18,672 bases of DNA from Caldilineae bacterium (GTDB taxonomy: Bacteria > Chloroflexota > Anaerolineae > J102). Under the pieces are notes generated by a model. It did not search any database and was not told the DNA's origin. It saw only the letters and a program-made list of their open reading frames with translations. Position numbers and translations under genes: made by a program. Positions 1 to 7,081 of the stretch are shown piece by piece; position 1 is the stretch's first letter; each line of letters starts with the position of its first letter. The DNA is taken from positions 1-18,672 of the forward strand of contig DUEF01000297.1 of assembly GCA_011176555.1 (NCBI GenBank). Reading direction: 5' to 3'.

Positions 1-1
1 C

Positions 2-1432
2 GACCCCACGCCCCGCCCTCCCGCTTTCGGCAGTCTCGCCCGTTTTTTGGAGCTGAAAGACCGCTCCATCATCGCCAAAACCGGCACCACCAACGACTTC
101 CGCGATGGCTGGACGATTGGAGCCAGCCCACAAGTCGCGGTGGGCGTGTGGGTGGGCAACGCCGATAACGAGCCCATGGACAAAGTGTCCGGCTCGATCG
201 GTGCATCACCCATCTTCCACGACATCATGAAAGTCGCGCACGAAGGCTTGCCCGTCGAAGAGTGGGAAGAGCCCGAGGGCATGGTGCACAAAGTGGTCTG
301 CGCCGACAGCGGGAAATTGCCCACCGATTTGTGCGCCCGTCGCACCACCGAACTGTTCATCGCTGGCACCGAGCCCACAGAATACGACGATGTCTACCAG
401 GTCTTTGAAATCAATCGCGAAAACGGCAAATTGGCGACGCCCTACACCCCGCCAGAGTTGATCGAACGCCGGGTTTACCGCGTGTACCCCCCCGTGGCCG
501 CCGACTGGGTGGCCGAACAGGCGGAGCTGGGGAACATGGAAGTTCCGCCTCGTGAATACGACGACACCTACGGCGCTGTGTTCTCCGATGAAGAGGCGGC
601 CATCGCCCAACCGCCGCCTTTCAGTTCCGTTAGCGGCGGATTCGAGATCCTCGGCAACGCCCGCAGCGGCGATTTTCGCCTGTACCAATTGCACTTCGGC
701 CAGGGGCTGCAGCCCGCGGACTGGCAACAGATCGGCCCTGACCACTACAATCAAGTTGATCGGAACGTGCTCGAATACTGGGATACGACCGGGCTCAATG
801 GCGCTTACAGCCTTCGGCTGAGCGTGATCGACAACAGCGGCGCCGTTCGTCAGAACACCGTTCCCCTCACCATCGACAACACCCCGCCTACCATCGCCCT
901 GACCACCCCGGAAAATGGCCGGGAATACGTGATGGAAGATGATGAGTGGGTGAACATCAATGCCCTGGCCACAGATGACTGGTCGATGGACCGGGTCGTG
1001 TTCCACCTGGATGATACGCCCTTCATCACCACCACCGTGGCCCCGTACAACGTCAAGTGGACGATCACCATGTCGGACACCATCCCCAGCCTGAGCATGG
1101 GCGTCATCACCACCACCGAGGTGATCACCAACCCCGATGGCAGTCTCACCACCCAGGAAAAAGTGGTCAGCTCAGTCACACAAGACCCCAACGATCCCAC
1201 CCGCCTGATCTGGACTTTCGAGAACGGATTCGGCATCATCCACGACACCCACGGCTACACCGAAACCCACGTCATCAAGGCCATCGCCTACGATGCCGCC
1301 GGTAACGAAACGGAAAGCGAACCGATTCGCATCTTCGTCGTTCACGAAGAAGACAAAGGCCCCAAGCCCCACCAATCGGCTCTGGACCCGCCCCGACACG
1401 CCCTCCTACCCAAACGTCTCTTCCTGAATTAA
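2..1432 (+). CDS. Class A penicillin-binding protein (PBP1A/1B type), C-terminal part; 5' end outside window
   Basis: The frame is open from base 2, so this is the 3' part of a larger gene. The first visible residues (AFGSLARFLELKDRSIIAKT) run into the KTGTT box at bases 77-91, the third active-site motif of penicillin-binding transpeptidases, followed by the usual NDFRDGWTIGASP segment. The catalytic SxxK and SxN motifs and the glycosyltransferase domain must lie upstream. Such enzymes polymerise and cross-link peptidoglycan outside the membrane. After the transpeptidase fold comes a long tail of more than 350 residues. It includes an FRLYQLHFGQGLQPADWQQI stretch, then a beta-rich Ig-like region around TIDNTPPTIALTTPENG with many Thr residues, and it ends in a basic tip. 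Similar Ig-like tails occur on Chloroflexota PBPs (family knowledge). The tail may contact the wall or other envelope proteins, which is inference. The identity is secure; the exact subclass is not. Confidence 0.9.
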   Translation, partial: DPTPRPPAFGSLARFLELKDRSIIAKTGTTNDFRDGWTIGASPQVAVGVWVGNADNEPMDKVSGSIGASPIFHDIMKVAHEGLPVEEWEEPEGMVHKVVCADSGKLPTDLCARRTTELFIAGTEPTEYDDVYQVFEINRENGKLATPYTPPELIERRVYRVYPPVAADWVAEQAELGNMEVPPREYDDTYGAVFSDEEAAIAQPPPFSSVSGGFEILGNARSGDFRLYQLHFGQGLQPADWQQIGPDHYNQVDRNVLEYWDTTGLNGAYSLRLSVIDNSGAVRQNTVPLTIDNTPPTIALTTPENGREYVMEDDEWVNINALATDDWSMDRVVFHLDDTPFITTTVAPYNVKWTITMSDTIPSLSMGVITTTEVITNPDGSLTTQEKVVSSVTQDPNDPTRLIWTFENGFGIIHDTHGYTETHVIKAIAYDAAGNETESEPIRIFVVHEEDKGPKPHQSALDPPRHALLPKRLFLN

Positions 1433-1490
1433 CGTACGGGCGACCGGCCGCCTTCCCCGCGTAAGGGCGAGGCTCGCCCTCGCCCACCAC
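1433..1490. repeat. GC-rich palindromic intergenic sequence
   Basis: The gap between the PBP gene and surE holds a perfect 7-bp hairpin, AGGGCGA-GGC-TCGCCCT (1464-1480), preceded by ACGGGCGACCGGCCG. There is no T-tract, so it is a poor intrinsic terminator. The sequence style resembles dispersed GC-rich intergenic repeats of Chloroflexota genomes. Whether it recurs in this genome cannot be seen here. Confidence 0.4.
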
Positions 1491-1497
1491 CTATCCC

Positions 1498-2253
1498 ATG
1501 CCCCATATCCTTGTCACAAACGATGACGGCGTCGAATCGCCCGGACTGCTGGCGCTGGCCCAGGCCCTGCGCCAGATCGGCGATGTCACCGTCTTCGCCC
1601 CCAACCGCAACTGGTCCATCGCCGGACACAACAAGACCATGCACAAGCCCCTGCGCGTGTGGAGCGTCGAACTGGAAGATGGCTCCCCGGCGCTCACCAC
1701 CGACGGAGCGCCCTCCGATTGCGTGGCGCTGGCCGCGCTGGGACTTGTCTCCCTTCCGGTGGATCTGGTCGTCTCGGGCATCAACACACACCCCAACCTC
1801 GGTTTCGACGTCACCTACTCGGGCACGGTGGCCGCGGCGATGGAAGCCGCCATCAGCGGTTGGCCCGGCATCGCCGTTTCGCTGGACGACGGCGACGGCA
1901 GGCACTGGCGAACCGCGGCCGCCGCGGCCGTGAAAGTCGCCCGGGTTGTGCTCGAAAAGGGGCTGCCCGCCAACACCTTGCTCAACGTCAACGCCCCCAA
2001 TCTCCCCCTGGAAAATGTGCAGGGCTACCGGGCCACCCGCCTGGGGCACAGAATCTACCAGGATGAGTTGATCGAACGCAGCGACCCGCGCGGCGTCCCC
2101 TACTACTGGATCGGCGGAGCGCCGCCCACCGGCATCCTGGAAGAAGGTGACGATCTCGACGCGGTCAGCCACGGCTTCGTTTCGGTGACGCCGTTGCACA
2201 TGGACATGACCCAACATCGCTTCCTCGACACCGTTCGTTCCTGGCTGAGTTGA
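1498..2253 (+). CDS. surE: 5'/3'-nucleotidase SurE
   Basis: SurE is a metal-dependent phosphatase that removes phosphate from nucleoside 5'- and 3'-monophosphates. The 251-residue protein begins MPHILVTNDDGVESPG, carrying the paired metal-binding aspartates D9 and D10. The other expected metal ligands are visible as S40 in APNRNWSIAGHN and N96 in the SGIN box, followed by NLGFDVTYSGTVAAAMEA, the SurE hallmark. Length matches the family (about 250). The start fits because the active-site loop normally lies within the first ten residues, although no clear Shine-Dalgarno sequence precedes it. The next gene starts 4 bases after the stop, so it probably heads an operon reaching 5720. Confidence 0.95.
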   Translation: MPHILVTNDDGVESPGLLALAQALRQIGDVTVFAPNRNWSIAGHNKTMHKPLRVWSVELEDGSPALTTDGAPSDCVALAALGLVSLPVDLVVSGINTHPNLGFDVTYSGTVAAAMEAAISGWPGIAVSLDDGDGRHWRTAAAAAVKVARVVLEKGLPANTLLNVNAPNLPLENVQGYRATRLGHRIYQDELIERSDPRGVPYYWIGGAPPTGILEEGDDLDAVSHGFVSVTPLHMDMTQHRFLDTVRSWLS

Positions 2254-2257
2254 CTTC

Positions 2258-3148
2258 ATGGCTTTTCGCCCTCTTTTTCACCGCGGCCGTATGATTGCCG
2301 GAATCGTCGCCGTCCTACTGCTGCTTGCCAGCTTGGTGTTACTGGTTGGGCTGATGCGGACGCCCCTGGGCCCCGCCTCTATCGCTCTTTCTCTGGCGTT
2401 TTTGCTCGCCCTGGCGCTGTCGGTCGTGTTGCTTTATCGACTGTGGGCGTTGCATGGCCTCGATTATTGGGTGGATCGTGATGCGGTGCGGATTCTGTGG
2501 GCCAGCGACAGGATCATCATCCCCCTGGGCGACATCCAACAGGTCGAGTTCAAACCCAAAGATCTCGCCAGTGGTTTTCGCTGGTGGGCCTGGCCCGCTG
2601 GTTGGGTGCAGCCACTCCGCCCGGAATCAGAACTGGTTTCGTACGCCACCTGCGCGCCGGCGGAGGGCCTGGCCTTGAAAACATCCTACGCCACCTTCAT
2701 CATCTCTCCCGACGACGCCGAGGGCTTCGTCGCCGCGCTGCGCGAGCGACAGGCTCTGGGCCCGGCCCGCCAACTGAACCCGGCCATCGAAACCTCATCC
2801 TACCGCCAACACTGGCTCCTCCAGGAACGCTTGCCCCTGATCCTGATGGCGACAGGGCTTTTCTTCGGGCTCATCCTGCTGGGATCGCTGGCCTGGCGCT
2901 ATCCCGCCTTGCCCCCGCAAATCCCCCTGCATTTCGACGCGGCAGGCGTCCCCGACCGCATCGTCGCCCGCCGCTCCATCTTCCTGTTTTCCGCTATCAC
3001 ACTCCTGATCGGTTTCTTCAACGCGGCCATCGGCATCGCCCTGTACGAGCGCCACAAGTTGGCGTCCTACATGCTCTGGGCCAGCGCCTTGCTGTTGCAG
3101 CTCGCCGGGTTGATGATCGTCAATCGTTTGTTATTGATGATCAGCTAA
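2258..3148 (+). CDS. Membrane protein with PH-like and DUF1648 segments
   Basis: No named function. The 296-residue protein has two N-terminal membrane helices (about 12-33 and 41-61), then a soluble stretch (about 68-165). That stretch reads DYWVDRDAVRILWASDRIIIPLGDIQQVEFKP, the strand pattern of a bacterial PH-like domain. A third helix (about 192-214) is followed by ALPPQIPLHFDAAGVPDRI, the signature of DUF1648, a segment also found at the start of SdpI-type immunity proteins. Two or three more helices finish the protein. It starts 4 bases after surE and is probably co-transcribed with it. PH-like domain proteins of this kind usually sit in the bacterial membrane with unknown roles. The domain calls rest on sequence patterns only. 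Confidence 0.75.
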   Translation: MAFRPLFHRGRMIAGIVAVLLLLASLVLLVGLMRTPLGPASIALSLAFLLALALSVVLLYRLWALHGLDYWVDRDAVRILWASDRIIIPLGDIQQVEFKPKDLASGFRWWAWPAGWVQPLRPESELVSYATCAPAEGLALKTSYATFIISPDDAEGFVAALRERQALGPARQLNPAIETSSYRQHWLLQERLPLILMATGLFFGLILLGSLAWRYPALPPQIPLHFDAAGVPDRIVARRSIFLFSAITLLIGFFNAAIGIALYERHKLASYMLWASALLLQLAGLMIVNRLLLMIS

Positions 3149-3170
3149 ACCGGCCAAAGGCGTATGATTG

Positions 3171-3231
3171 GATATTGGTATTGGGTATTGTCGAAGCCAC
3201 GAAATACCCAATATCGAATATCAAATACCCA
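3171..3231. repeat. AT-rich imperfect palindrome with repeated AATACCCA units
   Basis: This lies in the 88-base gap before the DUF92 gene. TTGGGTATT (3181-3189) is perfectly complementary to AATACCCAA (3203-3211) across a 13-base loop. The pairing continues outward imperfectly between GATATTGG (from 3171) and CGAATATC (to 3222). AAATACCCA recurs directly at 3202-3210 and 3223-3231. It is AT-rich in a GC-rich region, which suggests a dispersed repeat inserted within an operon. An in-frame TTG at 3168 lies within it but is unlikely to be the real start of the next gene. Confidence 0.6.
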
Positions 3232-3236
3232 GAAAC

Positions 3237-4085
3237 ATGCTCCCACCCACTCCCCAACTACTCCTAGGTTTCATCCTGGCAGCCATTGTCGGCTTGCTGG
3301 GCTGGCGGGTGGGCGCACTCAGTCGCAGCGGCGCGTTGGGCGCTTTTCTCATTGGCGGCGCTGTTTTCGGCTTCGGCGGTCCCGTTTGGGGCGCGATTCT
3401 GGTCGTCTTCTTCCTCAGTAGCAGCCTGTTTTCCTTCTTTCGCTCTGCTCGCAAAGGTGATGCCAACACCACACGCGCACCTCGGCGCGATTTGAGCCAG
3501 ACCCTGGCCAATGGCGGCCTCGCGGCCATCCTCGCCATCGTCGTCGGAATTGTCACGCGTGGCAGTCCCTGGTATCCTACCCTGACCCTGGCCTATTTCG
3601 GTGCGCTCGCGGCCGCGGCAGCCGACACCTGGGCCACCGAACTCGGCATACTTTCACCCCGACCGCCGCGGCTGCTCACGACCGGCGTCATTGTCCCGGC
3701 CGGCCGCTCGGGCGGCGTCACGGCCCTCGGATTCATCGCCAGTCTGGCCGGGGGAGCCTTCATCGGCCTCAGCGCCTTCATGCTCATTCAACTGGCTTCG
3801 CTACTCACCACCGGCCAGTGGTTCCTGCAAGACTGGTTCCTACTGCCGCTTTGCACCCTGGCCGGCTTCGCCGGCTCGCTGGCGGATTCCCTCCTGGGAG
3901 CCCTCTGGCAACGCCAGAATTTCTGCACCAACTGCCAAACCATCACCGAGCAAACTGTCCATACCTGCGGCGTTCACACCGAGTATCGTTCCGGGTTCGC
4001 CTGGCTGAACAATGAGACCGTCAATTTCCTGGCCACCCTCACGGGAGCGCTGACCGCCGCCATCTTCAGTTTGCCATTCATCTAA
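3237..4085 (+). CDS. DUF92 / TMEM19-family membrane protein
   Basis: A 282-residue polytopic membrane protein of the DUF92 family. Visible family marks are LGAFLIGGAVFGFGG near the N-terminus, AAADTWATELGILS (about residues 128-140), TTGVIVPAGRSGGVTALGF, and a Cys/His cluster near the end (NFCTNCQTITEQTVHTCG) followed by WLNNETVNFLATLTGAL. The plant member VTE6 is a phytyl-phosphate kinase. Bacterial members are uncharacterised, so lipid-phosphate kinase activity here is inference. I chose the ATG at 3237 because the only longer in-frame start (TTG 3168) lies in a palindromic repeat and would add a non-hydrophobic leader. The next gene begins 2 bases after the stop, so coupling is very likely. 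Confidence 0.85.
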   Translation: MLPPTPQLLLGFILAAIVGLLGWRVGALSRSGALGAFLIGGAVFGFGGPVWGAILVVFFLSSSLFSFFRSARKGDANTTRAPRRDLSQTLANGGLAAILAIVVGIVTRGSPWYPTLTLAYFGALAAAAADTWATELGILSPRPPRLLTTGVIVPAGRSGGVTALGFIASLAGGAFIGLSAFMLIQLASLLTTGQWFLQDWFLLPLCTLAGFAGSLADSLLGALWQRQNFCTNCQTITEQTVHTCGVHTEYRSGFAWLNNETVNFLATLTGALTAAIFSLPFI

Positions 4086-4087
4086 CC

Positions 4088-4873
4088 ATGACCGATCGTA
4101 CATTTCCGGCTGAGAAGCCACTCCTCAGCATCATCATCCCCGCTTATAACGAAGAGCAGCGCCTGCCGGGCTCGCTCGCCGATATCGTCGCCTGGATCGG
4201 AACCGTGCCCTATGGTGTAGAAGTGCTGGTGGTCGAAAACGGCAGCAGCGACCGCACCACCGAGGTCGCCGAATCCTTCGCCGCTCAGCACAAAAACATC
4301 CGGGTTCTGCACAGCGCCAAGGGCAAGGGCGCAGCCGTGCGCGAGGGCATGCTCCGAGGCCGCGGGGAATACCTCTTCATCTGCGATTCCGATCTGTCGA
4401 TGCCCATCGTCGAGGTCGAAAAATTCCTGCCGCCGCAACTGCAGGGATACGACGTGGCCATCGCCAGCCGCGAGGCCCCGGGCGCAGTCCGTTACGACGA
4501 ACCCGAATACCGTCACATCATGGGGCGAGTCTTCAATTTTATCGTGCGCGTGTTGGCCGTTCCCGGTTTTCATGACACGCAATGCGGTTTCAAGATGTTC
4601 AAAAAGGACATCGCCGCCGAGGTGTTCGCGCAGCAGACCATCACCGGCTGGACTTTCGATGTGGAGGCGCTTTATCTGGCGCTCAAGCAAAATGCCCGTG
4701 TGGTCGAGGTGCCGGTCAACTGGTATTTCGACGCGGACAGCCGCGTCGATCCCCTCCGCGACACCTGGCAGATGTTCTGGGATGTCGTGCGTATCCGGCT
4801 CAACGATCTGCGCGGCGTTTACCAACAGCCTCCTCAACCGCCGGCAGTGAACCAAGCAGTAACCGAGATTTAA
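4088..4873 (+). CDS. Family 2 glycosyltransferase, ALG5 (dolichyl-phosphate glucosyltransferase)-like
   Basis: A 261-residue GT-A enzyme. It opens LLSIIIPAYNEEQRLPGSL, has the nucleotide-binding VVENGSSDRT segment, KGKGAAVREGM, and the metal-binding DSD (D100-S-D102) in ICDSDLSMP. DTQCGFKMFKKD and GWTFDVEALYLALK then match the ALG5/dolichyl-phosphate glucosyltransferase branch. These enzymes move a hexose from a UDP- or GDP-sugar onto a polyprenyl phosphate at the membrane. There is no predicted transmembrane helix, so it may act as a peripheral membrane protein. Two bases separate it from the DUF92 gene and four from the TPR gene, so it is central to this operon. The sugar and lipid acceptor cannot be read from the sequence. 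Confidence 0.88.
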   Translation: MTDRTFPAEKPLLSIIIPAYNEEQRLPGSLADIVAWIGTVPYGVEVLVVENGSSDRTTEVAESFAAQHKNIRVLHSAKGKGAAVREGMLRGRGEYLFICDSDLSMPIVEVEKFLPPQLQGYDVAIASREAPGAVRYDEPEYRHIMGRVFNFIVRVLAVPGFHDTQCGFKMFKKDIAAEVFAQQTITGWTFDVEALYLALKQNARVVEVPVNWYFDADSRVDPLRDTWQMFWDVVRIRLNDLRGVYQQPPQPPAVNQAVTEI

Positions 4874-4877
4874 AATT

Positions 4878-5720
4878 ATGACATCTACCGATACGACAAC
4901 ATTTGACGAGATCATCGATTTAGCCGCCGAAGATCAAAAATCGGCGCGCAAAGCGTTGCGGAAACTGGCTCCCACCCTGCCAGACAACGCCCAGGTGCAA
5001 ACCGCTTTGGGCTTGACCTACATGGCCCTGGAGCAGCCGCGCGACGCCGTGCGCGCCTTCAAACGCGCCATCGAACTGGACCCGAACGATCCCCTGCCGC
5101 GTTATCATCTGGGCTCGCTACAATCCGACATGGGGCTGCTTCCCCACGCCGAGGAAAACCTGCGCGTGGCCGTGGCCGCCGAGCCGGAAAACGTCGAGTA
5201 TCAGGAAGCGCTGGGATTCACCTACTACAAGGCCAACAAATCGGAACTGGCCATGACAGCCCTGGAAGCCGCAGCGGAGAAGGGCAGTGAAGATGACGAC
5301 GTCTTCGCCTCGCTGGGCTATTTGTACTATTTTGCCGAACGCATGACCGATTCTCGCGATGCTTTTAGTCGCGCCATCGCACTCAATCCCGAATATGCCG
5401 AAGTCTACAATAACCGCGGCTATCTCAACATCTTGCTCGGCGATCTGGACGCGGCCGTGGCGGACTTGAACGCCTGCATCGCAAAGGACGACGAATTCTT
5501 GCGAGCGCGCTACAACCTGGGCGTCGCTACCTGGCTGCAAGGGGAGCATGACGCGGCCATGGAAATCTACACCGCGGCCCGTCGTCAGGATAAAGGTGAC
5601 GCCGAATTACAACAGCACCTGAACGATCTGGACCAAATCGCCGAACATCACCCCTCCGATGACAGCCTGAAAGACCTCAAAGTGAAATTGGCGGTCGCGC
5701 AAAAGACGCGCCGCCGCTGA
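4878..5720 (+). CDS. Tetratricopeptide-repeat protein
   Basis: A 280-residue soluble protein made mostly of about six consecutive 34-residue TPR units (roughly residues 37-240). Clear units include ALGLTYMALEQPRDAVRAFK, YHLGSLQSDMGLLPHAEENL, ASLGYLYYFAERMTDSRDAF, NNRGYLNILLGDLDAAVADL and YNLGVATWLQGEHDAAMEIY. TPR arrays are protein-binding scaffolds. No enzymatic domain, signal peptide or membrane helix is visible. It ends in a basic KTRRR tail. Its start is 4 bases after the glycosyltransferase stop, so it is likely the last gene of the surE-led run. A partner cannot be named. Confidence 0.85.
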   Translation: MTSTDTTTFDEIIDLAAEDQKSARKALRKLAPTLPDNAQVQTALGLTYMALEQPRDAVRAFKRAIELDPNDPLPRYHLGSLQSDMGLLPHAEENLRVAVAAEPENVEYQEALGFTYYKANKSELAMTALEAAAEKGSEDDDVFASLGYLYYFAERMTDSRDAFSRAIALNPEYAEVYNNRGYLNILLGDLDAAVADLNACIAKDDEFLRARYNLGVATWLQGEHDAAMEIYTAARRQDKGDAELQQHLNDLDQIAEHHPSDDSLKDLKVKLAVAQKTRRR

Positions 5721-5740
5721 GTGGTCGCCTAAAAATAACC

Positions 5741-5833
5741 TCCCGCTTTACGTCATTTCGACGAGTGAAGCGAGGAGAAATCTCCCTGTTTGCAAGGGGA
5801 TGTCTCGCTTCGCTTCGACATGACGTGCGGGAA
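5741..5833. repeat. Long palindromic intergenic repeat (REP/MITE-like)
   Basis: About 93 bases form a large imperfect hairpin. The outer arms are TCCCGC...ACGTCAT (5741-5755) against ATGACGTGCGGGA (5820-5832). The inner arms include TGAAGCGAG (5766-5774) against CTCGCTTCGCTTCGA, and GGAGA/TCTCC is a smaller internal palindrome. Elements of this CGTCATTTCGA...GAAGCGAG type are dispersed in many bacterial genomes (general knowledge). It follows the TPR gene and may also aid transcript ending or RNA stability. It ends 40 bases before the next start codon. Confidence 0.75.
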
Positions 5834-5872
5834 GTGAATTCGGTTACCAAGTCTCTCTCAGGAGACCAACCA

Positions 5873-6373
5873 ATGGAACGTGAAGAACTGTCCTGGCGCG
5901 ATGTCGAAGCGCTGATCGACCACATGCTGCCCCAAATCGCGGGACACTTCGACGTCATCCTCATCATCACACGCGGCGGCATCATCCCGGGCGGCATCAT
6001 GGCCGAAGCACTGGACATCCGCGACGTGCTCATGGCCGCGGTCGAATTCCCCCGGGATCCTGAACTCGATCAATTTGCCTGGCCCACCTTCTTGCAATTC
6101 CCCAGCGACACGCTTTTTCGCGGCCGGCGCGTGCTGATCGTGGATGATGTCTGGGACAGCGGGCGCACCATCAACACCGTGCGCGGCCGGGTCAAAGCCG
6201 CTGGTGGGGATGTCAGAACCTGTGTTTTGCACTACAAGCCCAAGCGCTCACGCTTCCCCGACAAGCAACCTGATTTTTACGGCGCTATCACCGACCGCTG
6301 GATCATTTATCCCTGGGAAGTGGATCGGGGTCCCGATTTCGCCCTACAAGCGCCGCTGATGGTTTTATCGTAA
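5873..6373 (+). CDS. Phosphoribosyltransferase, xanthine/hypoxanthine type
   Basis: A 166-residue type I phosphoribosyltransferase. The PRPP-binding loop is clear at residues 87-100 (VLIVDDVWDSGRTI) and the pyrophosphate loop is TRGGIIPGG (33-41). Near the C-terminus DRWIIYPWEVD resembles the base-binding hood of Gpt-like purine enzymes. They convert a free purine base and PRPP to the nucleotide, i.e. salvage. The exact base is not certain. I chose the ATG at 5873 because AGGAG (5860-5864) lies 8 bases upstream. A longer in-frame start at 5765 would place the N-terminus inside the palindromic repeat. Confidence 0.85.
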   Translation: MEREELSWRDVEALIDHMLPQIAGHFDVILIITRGGIIPGGIMAEALDIRDVLMAAVEFPRDPELDQFAWPTFLQFPSDTLFRGRRVLIVDDVWDSGRTINTVRGRVKAAGGDVRTCVLHYKPKRSRFPDKQPDFYGAITDRWIIYPWEVDRGPDFALQAPLMVLS

Positions 6374-6382
6374 AGCGTGTTC

Positions 6383-6420
6383 CGTGTTCCGTTGGATCGG
6401 CATCAAACCAACGGAACACG
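6383..6420. terminator. Hairpin shared by convergent genes
   Basis: CGTGTTCCGTTGG (6383-6395) and CCAACGGAACACG (6408-6420) form a perfect 13-bp stem with a 12-base loop. It lies between the convergent phosphoribosyltransferase and udk genes, which fits a bidirectional terminator. It lacks a strong T-tract on either side, so termination strength is uncertain. CGTGTTC is also tandemly duplicated just before the stem. Confidence 0.6.
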
Positions 6421-6436
6421 CATCATGCACTACGCA

Positions 6437-7081
6437 TTACGTAAGCGCGGCATGTGCAGCGAGCAGGCTCTCGATGCGGCCGATCACCATCTCCAAAGCC
6501 ACTTCGTTGTACCCGCCTTCCGGGATCAGGATATCGGCGTGGCGTTTTGAAGGCTCCACAAAACGCAAGTGCATAGGGCGAACCGAGGTTTGATATTGCT
6601 CGACTACCGAATCCACCGTACGCCCGCGTTCGTGAATGTCTCGCAGCAGGCGGCGGATGAAACGGATGTCGGCGTCTGTCTCGACGAAGATCTTGATATC
6701 CATCAAATCCCGCAATGCTTCGTCTACGAAAACGAGAATGCCCTCCACCAAGATGATAGGGCAGGGTAACACGCGACGGGTTTCCGGACGCCGCGTATGG
6801 GTCGTGAAATCGTAAAGCGGCACATCCACAGCCTCGCCCCTGAGTAAGGCTTTGATGTGTTCGATCATGAAGGCGTTGTCGAGGGAGTTGGGGTGATCGA
6901 AATTGAGATGGGCGCGTTCGGCCGGGGGCAAATGGGCGGCGTCTTTGTAGTAAGCGTCGTGGGGCAGGTAAGCGATTCGGTCCCAGCCCACGCGTTCGAG
7001 GATCTGGTGTACGACCGTGGTTTTGCCGGAACCGCTGCCGCCGGCGATGCCGACGACGACGGGAAAAATGTCGAGTGTCAT
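6437..7081 (-). CDS. udk: Uridine kinase
   Basis: Uridine/cytidine kinase phosphorylates uridine or cytidine to the monophosphate using a nucleoside triphosphate, in pyrimidine salvage. The 214-residue protein carries the P-loop GGSGSGKTT (14-22), LPHDAYYKD, NFDHPNSLDNAFM, PLYDFTTHTRRPET and the ILVEGILVF motif, all standard for Udk. Length matches the family. Its ATG overlaps the TGA of the upstream ResB-like gene by 4 bases (ATGA), so the two are translationally coupled. It ends close to a hairpin shared with the opposing gene. Confidence 0.93.
   Translation of the reverse strand: MTLDIFPVVVGIAGGSGSGKTTVVHQILERVGWDRIAYLPHDAYYKDAAHLPPAERAHLNFDHPNSLDNAFMIEHIKALLRGEAVDVPLYDFTTHTRRPETRRVLPCPIILVEGILVFVDEALRDLMDIKIFVETDADIRFIRRLLRDIHERGRTVDSVVEQYQTSVRPMHLRFVEPSKRHADILIPEGGYNEVALEMVIGRIESLLAAHAALT

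Noticed and set aside
1429..2259. A 276-residue open frame antisense to surE
   Set aside because: surE has all catalytic residues on the other strand, while the antisense product is Gly/Arg/Val-rich with no family signature.
5765..5872. N-terminal extension of the phosphoribosyltransferase into the palindromic repeat
   Set aside because: The ATG at 5873 has a good Shine-Dalgarno sequence and matches family length. The upstream codons derive from the repeat.
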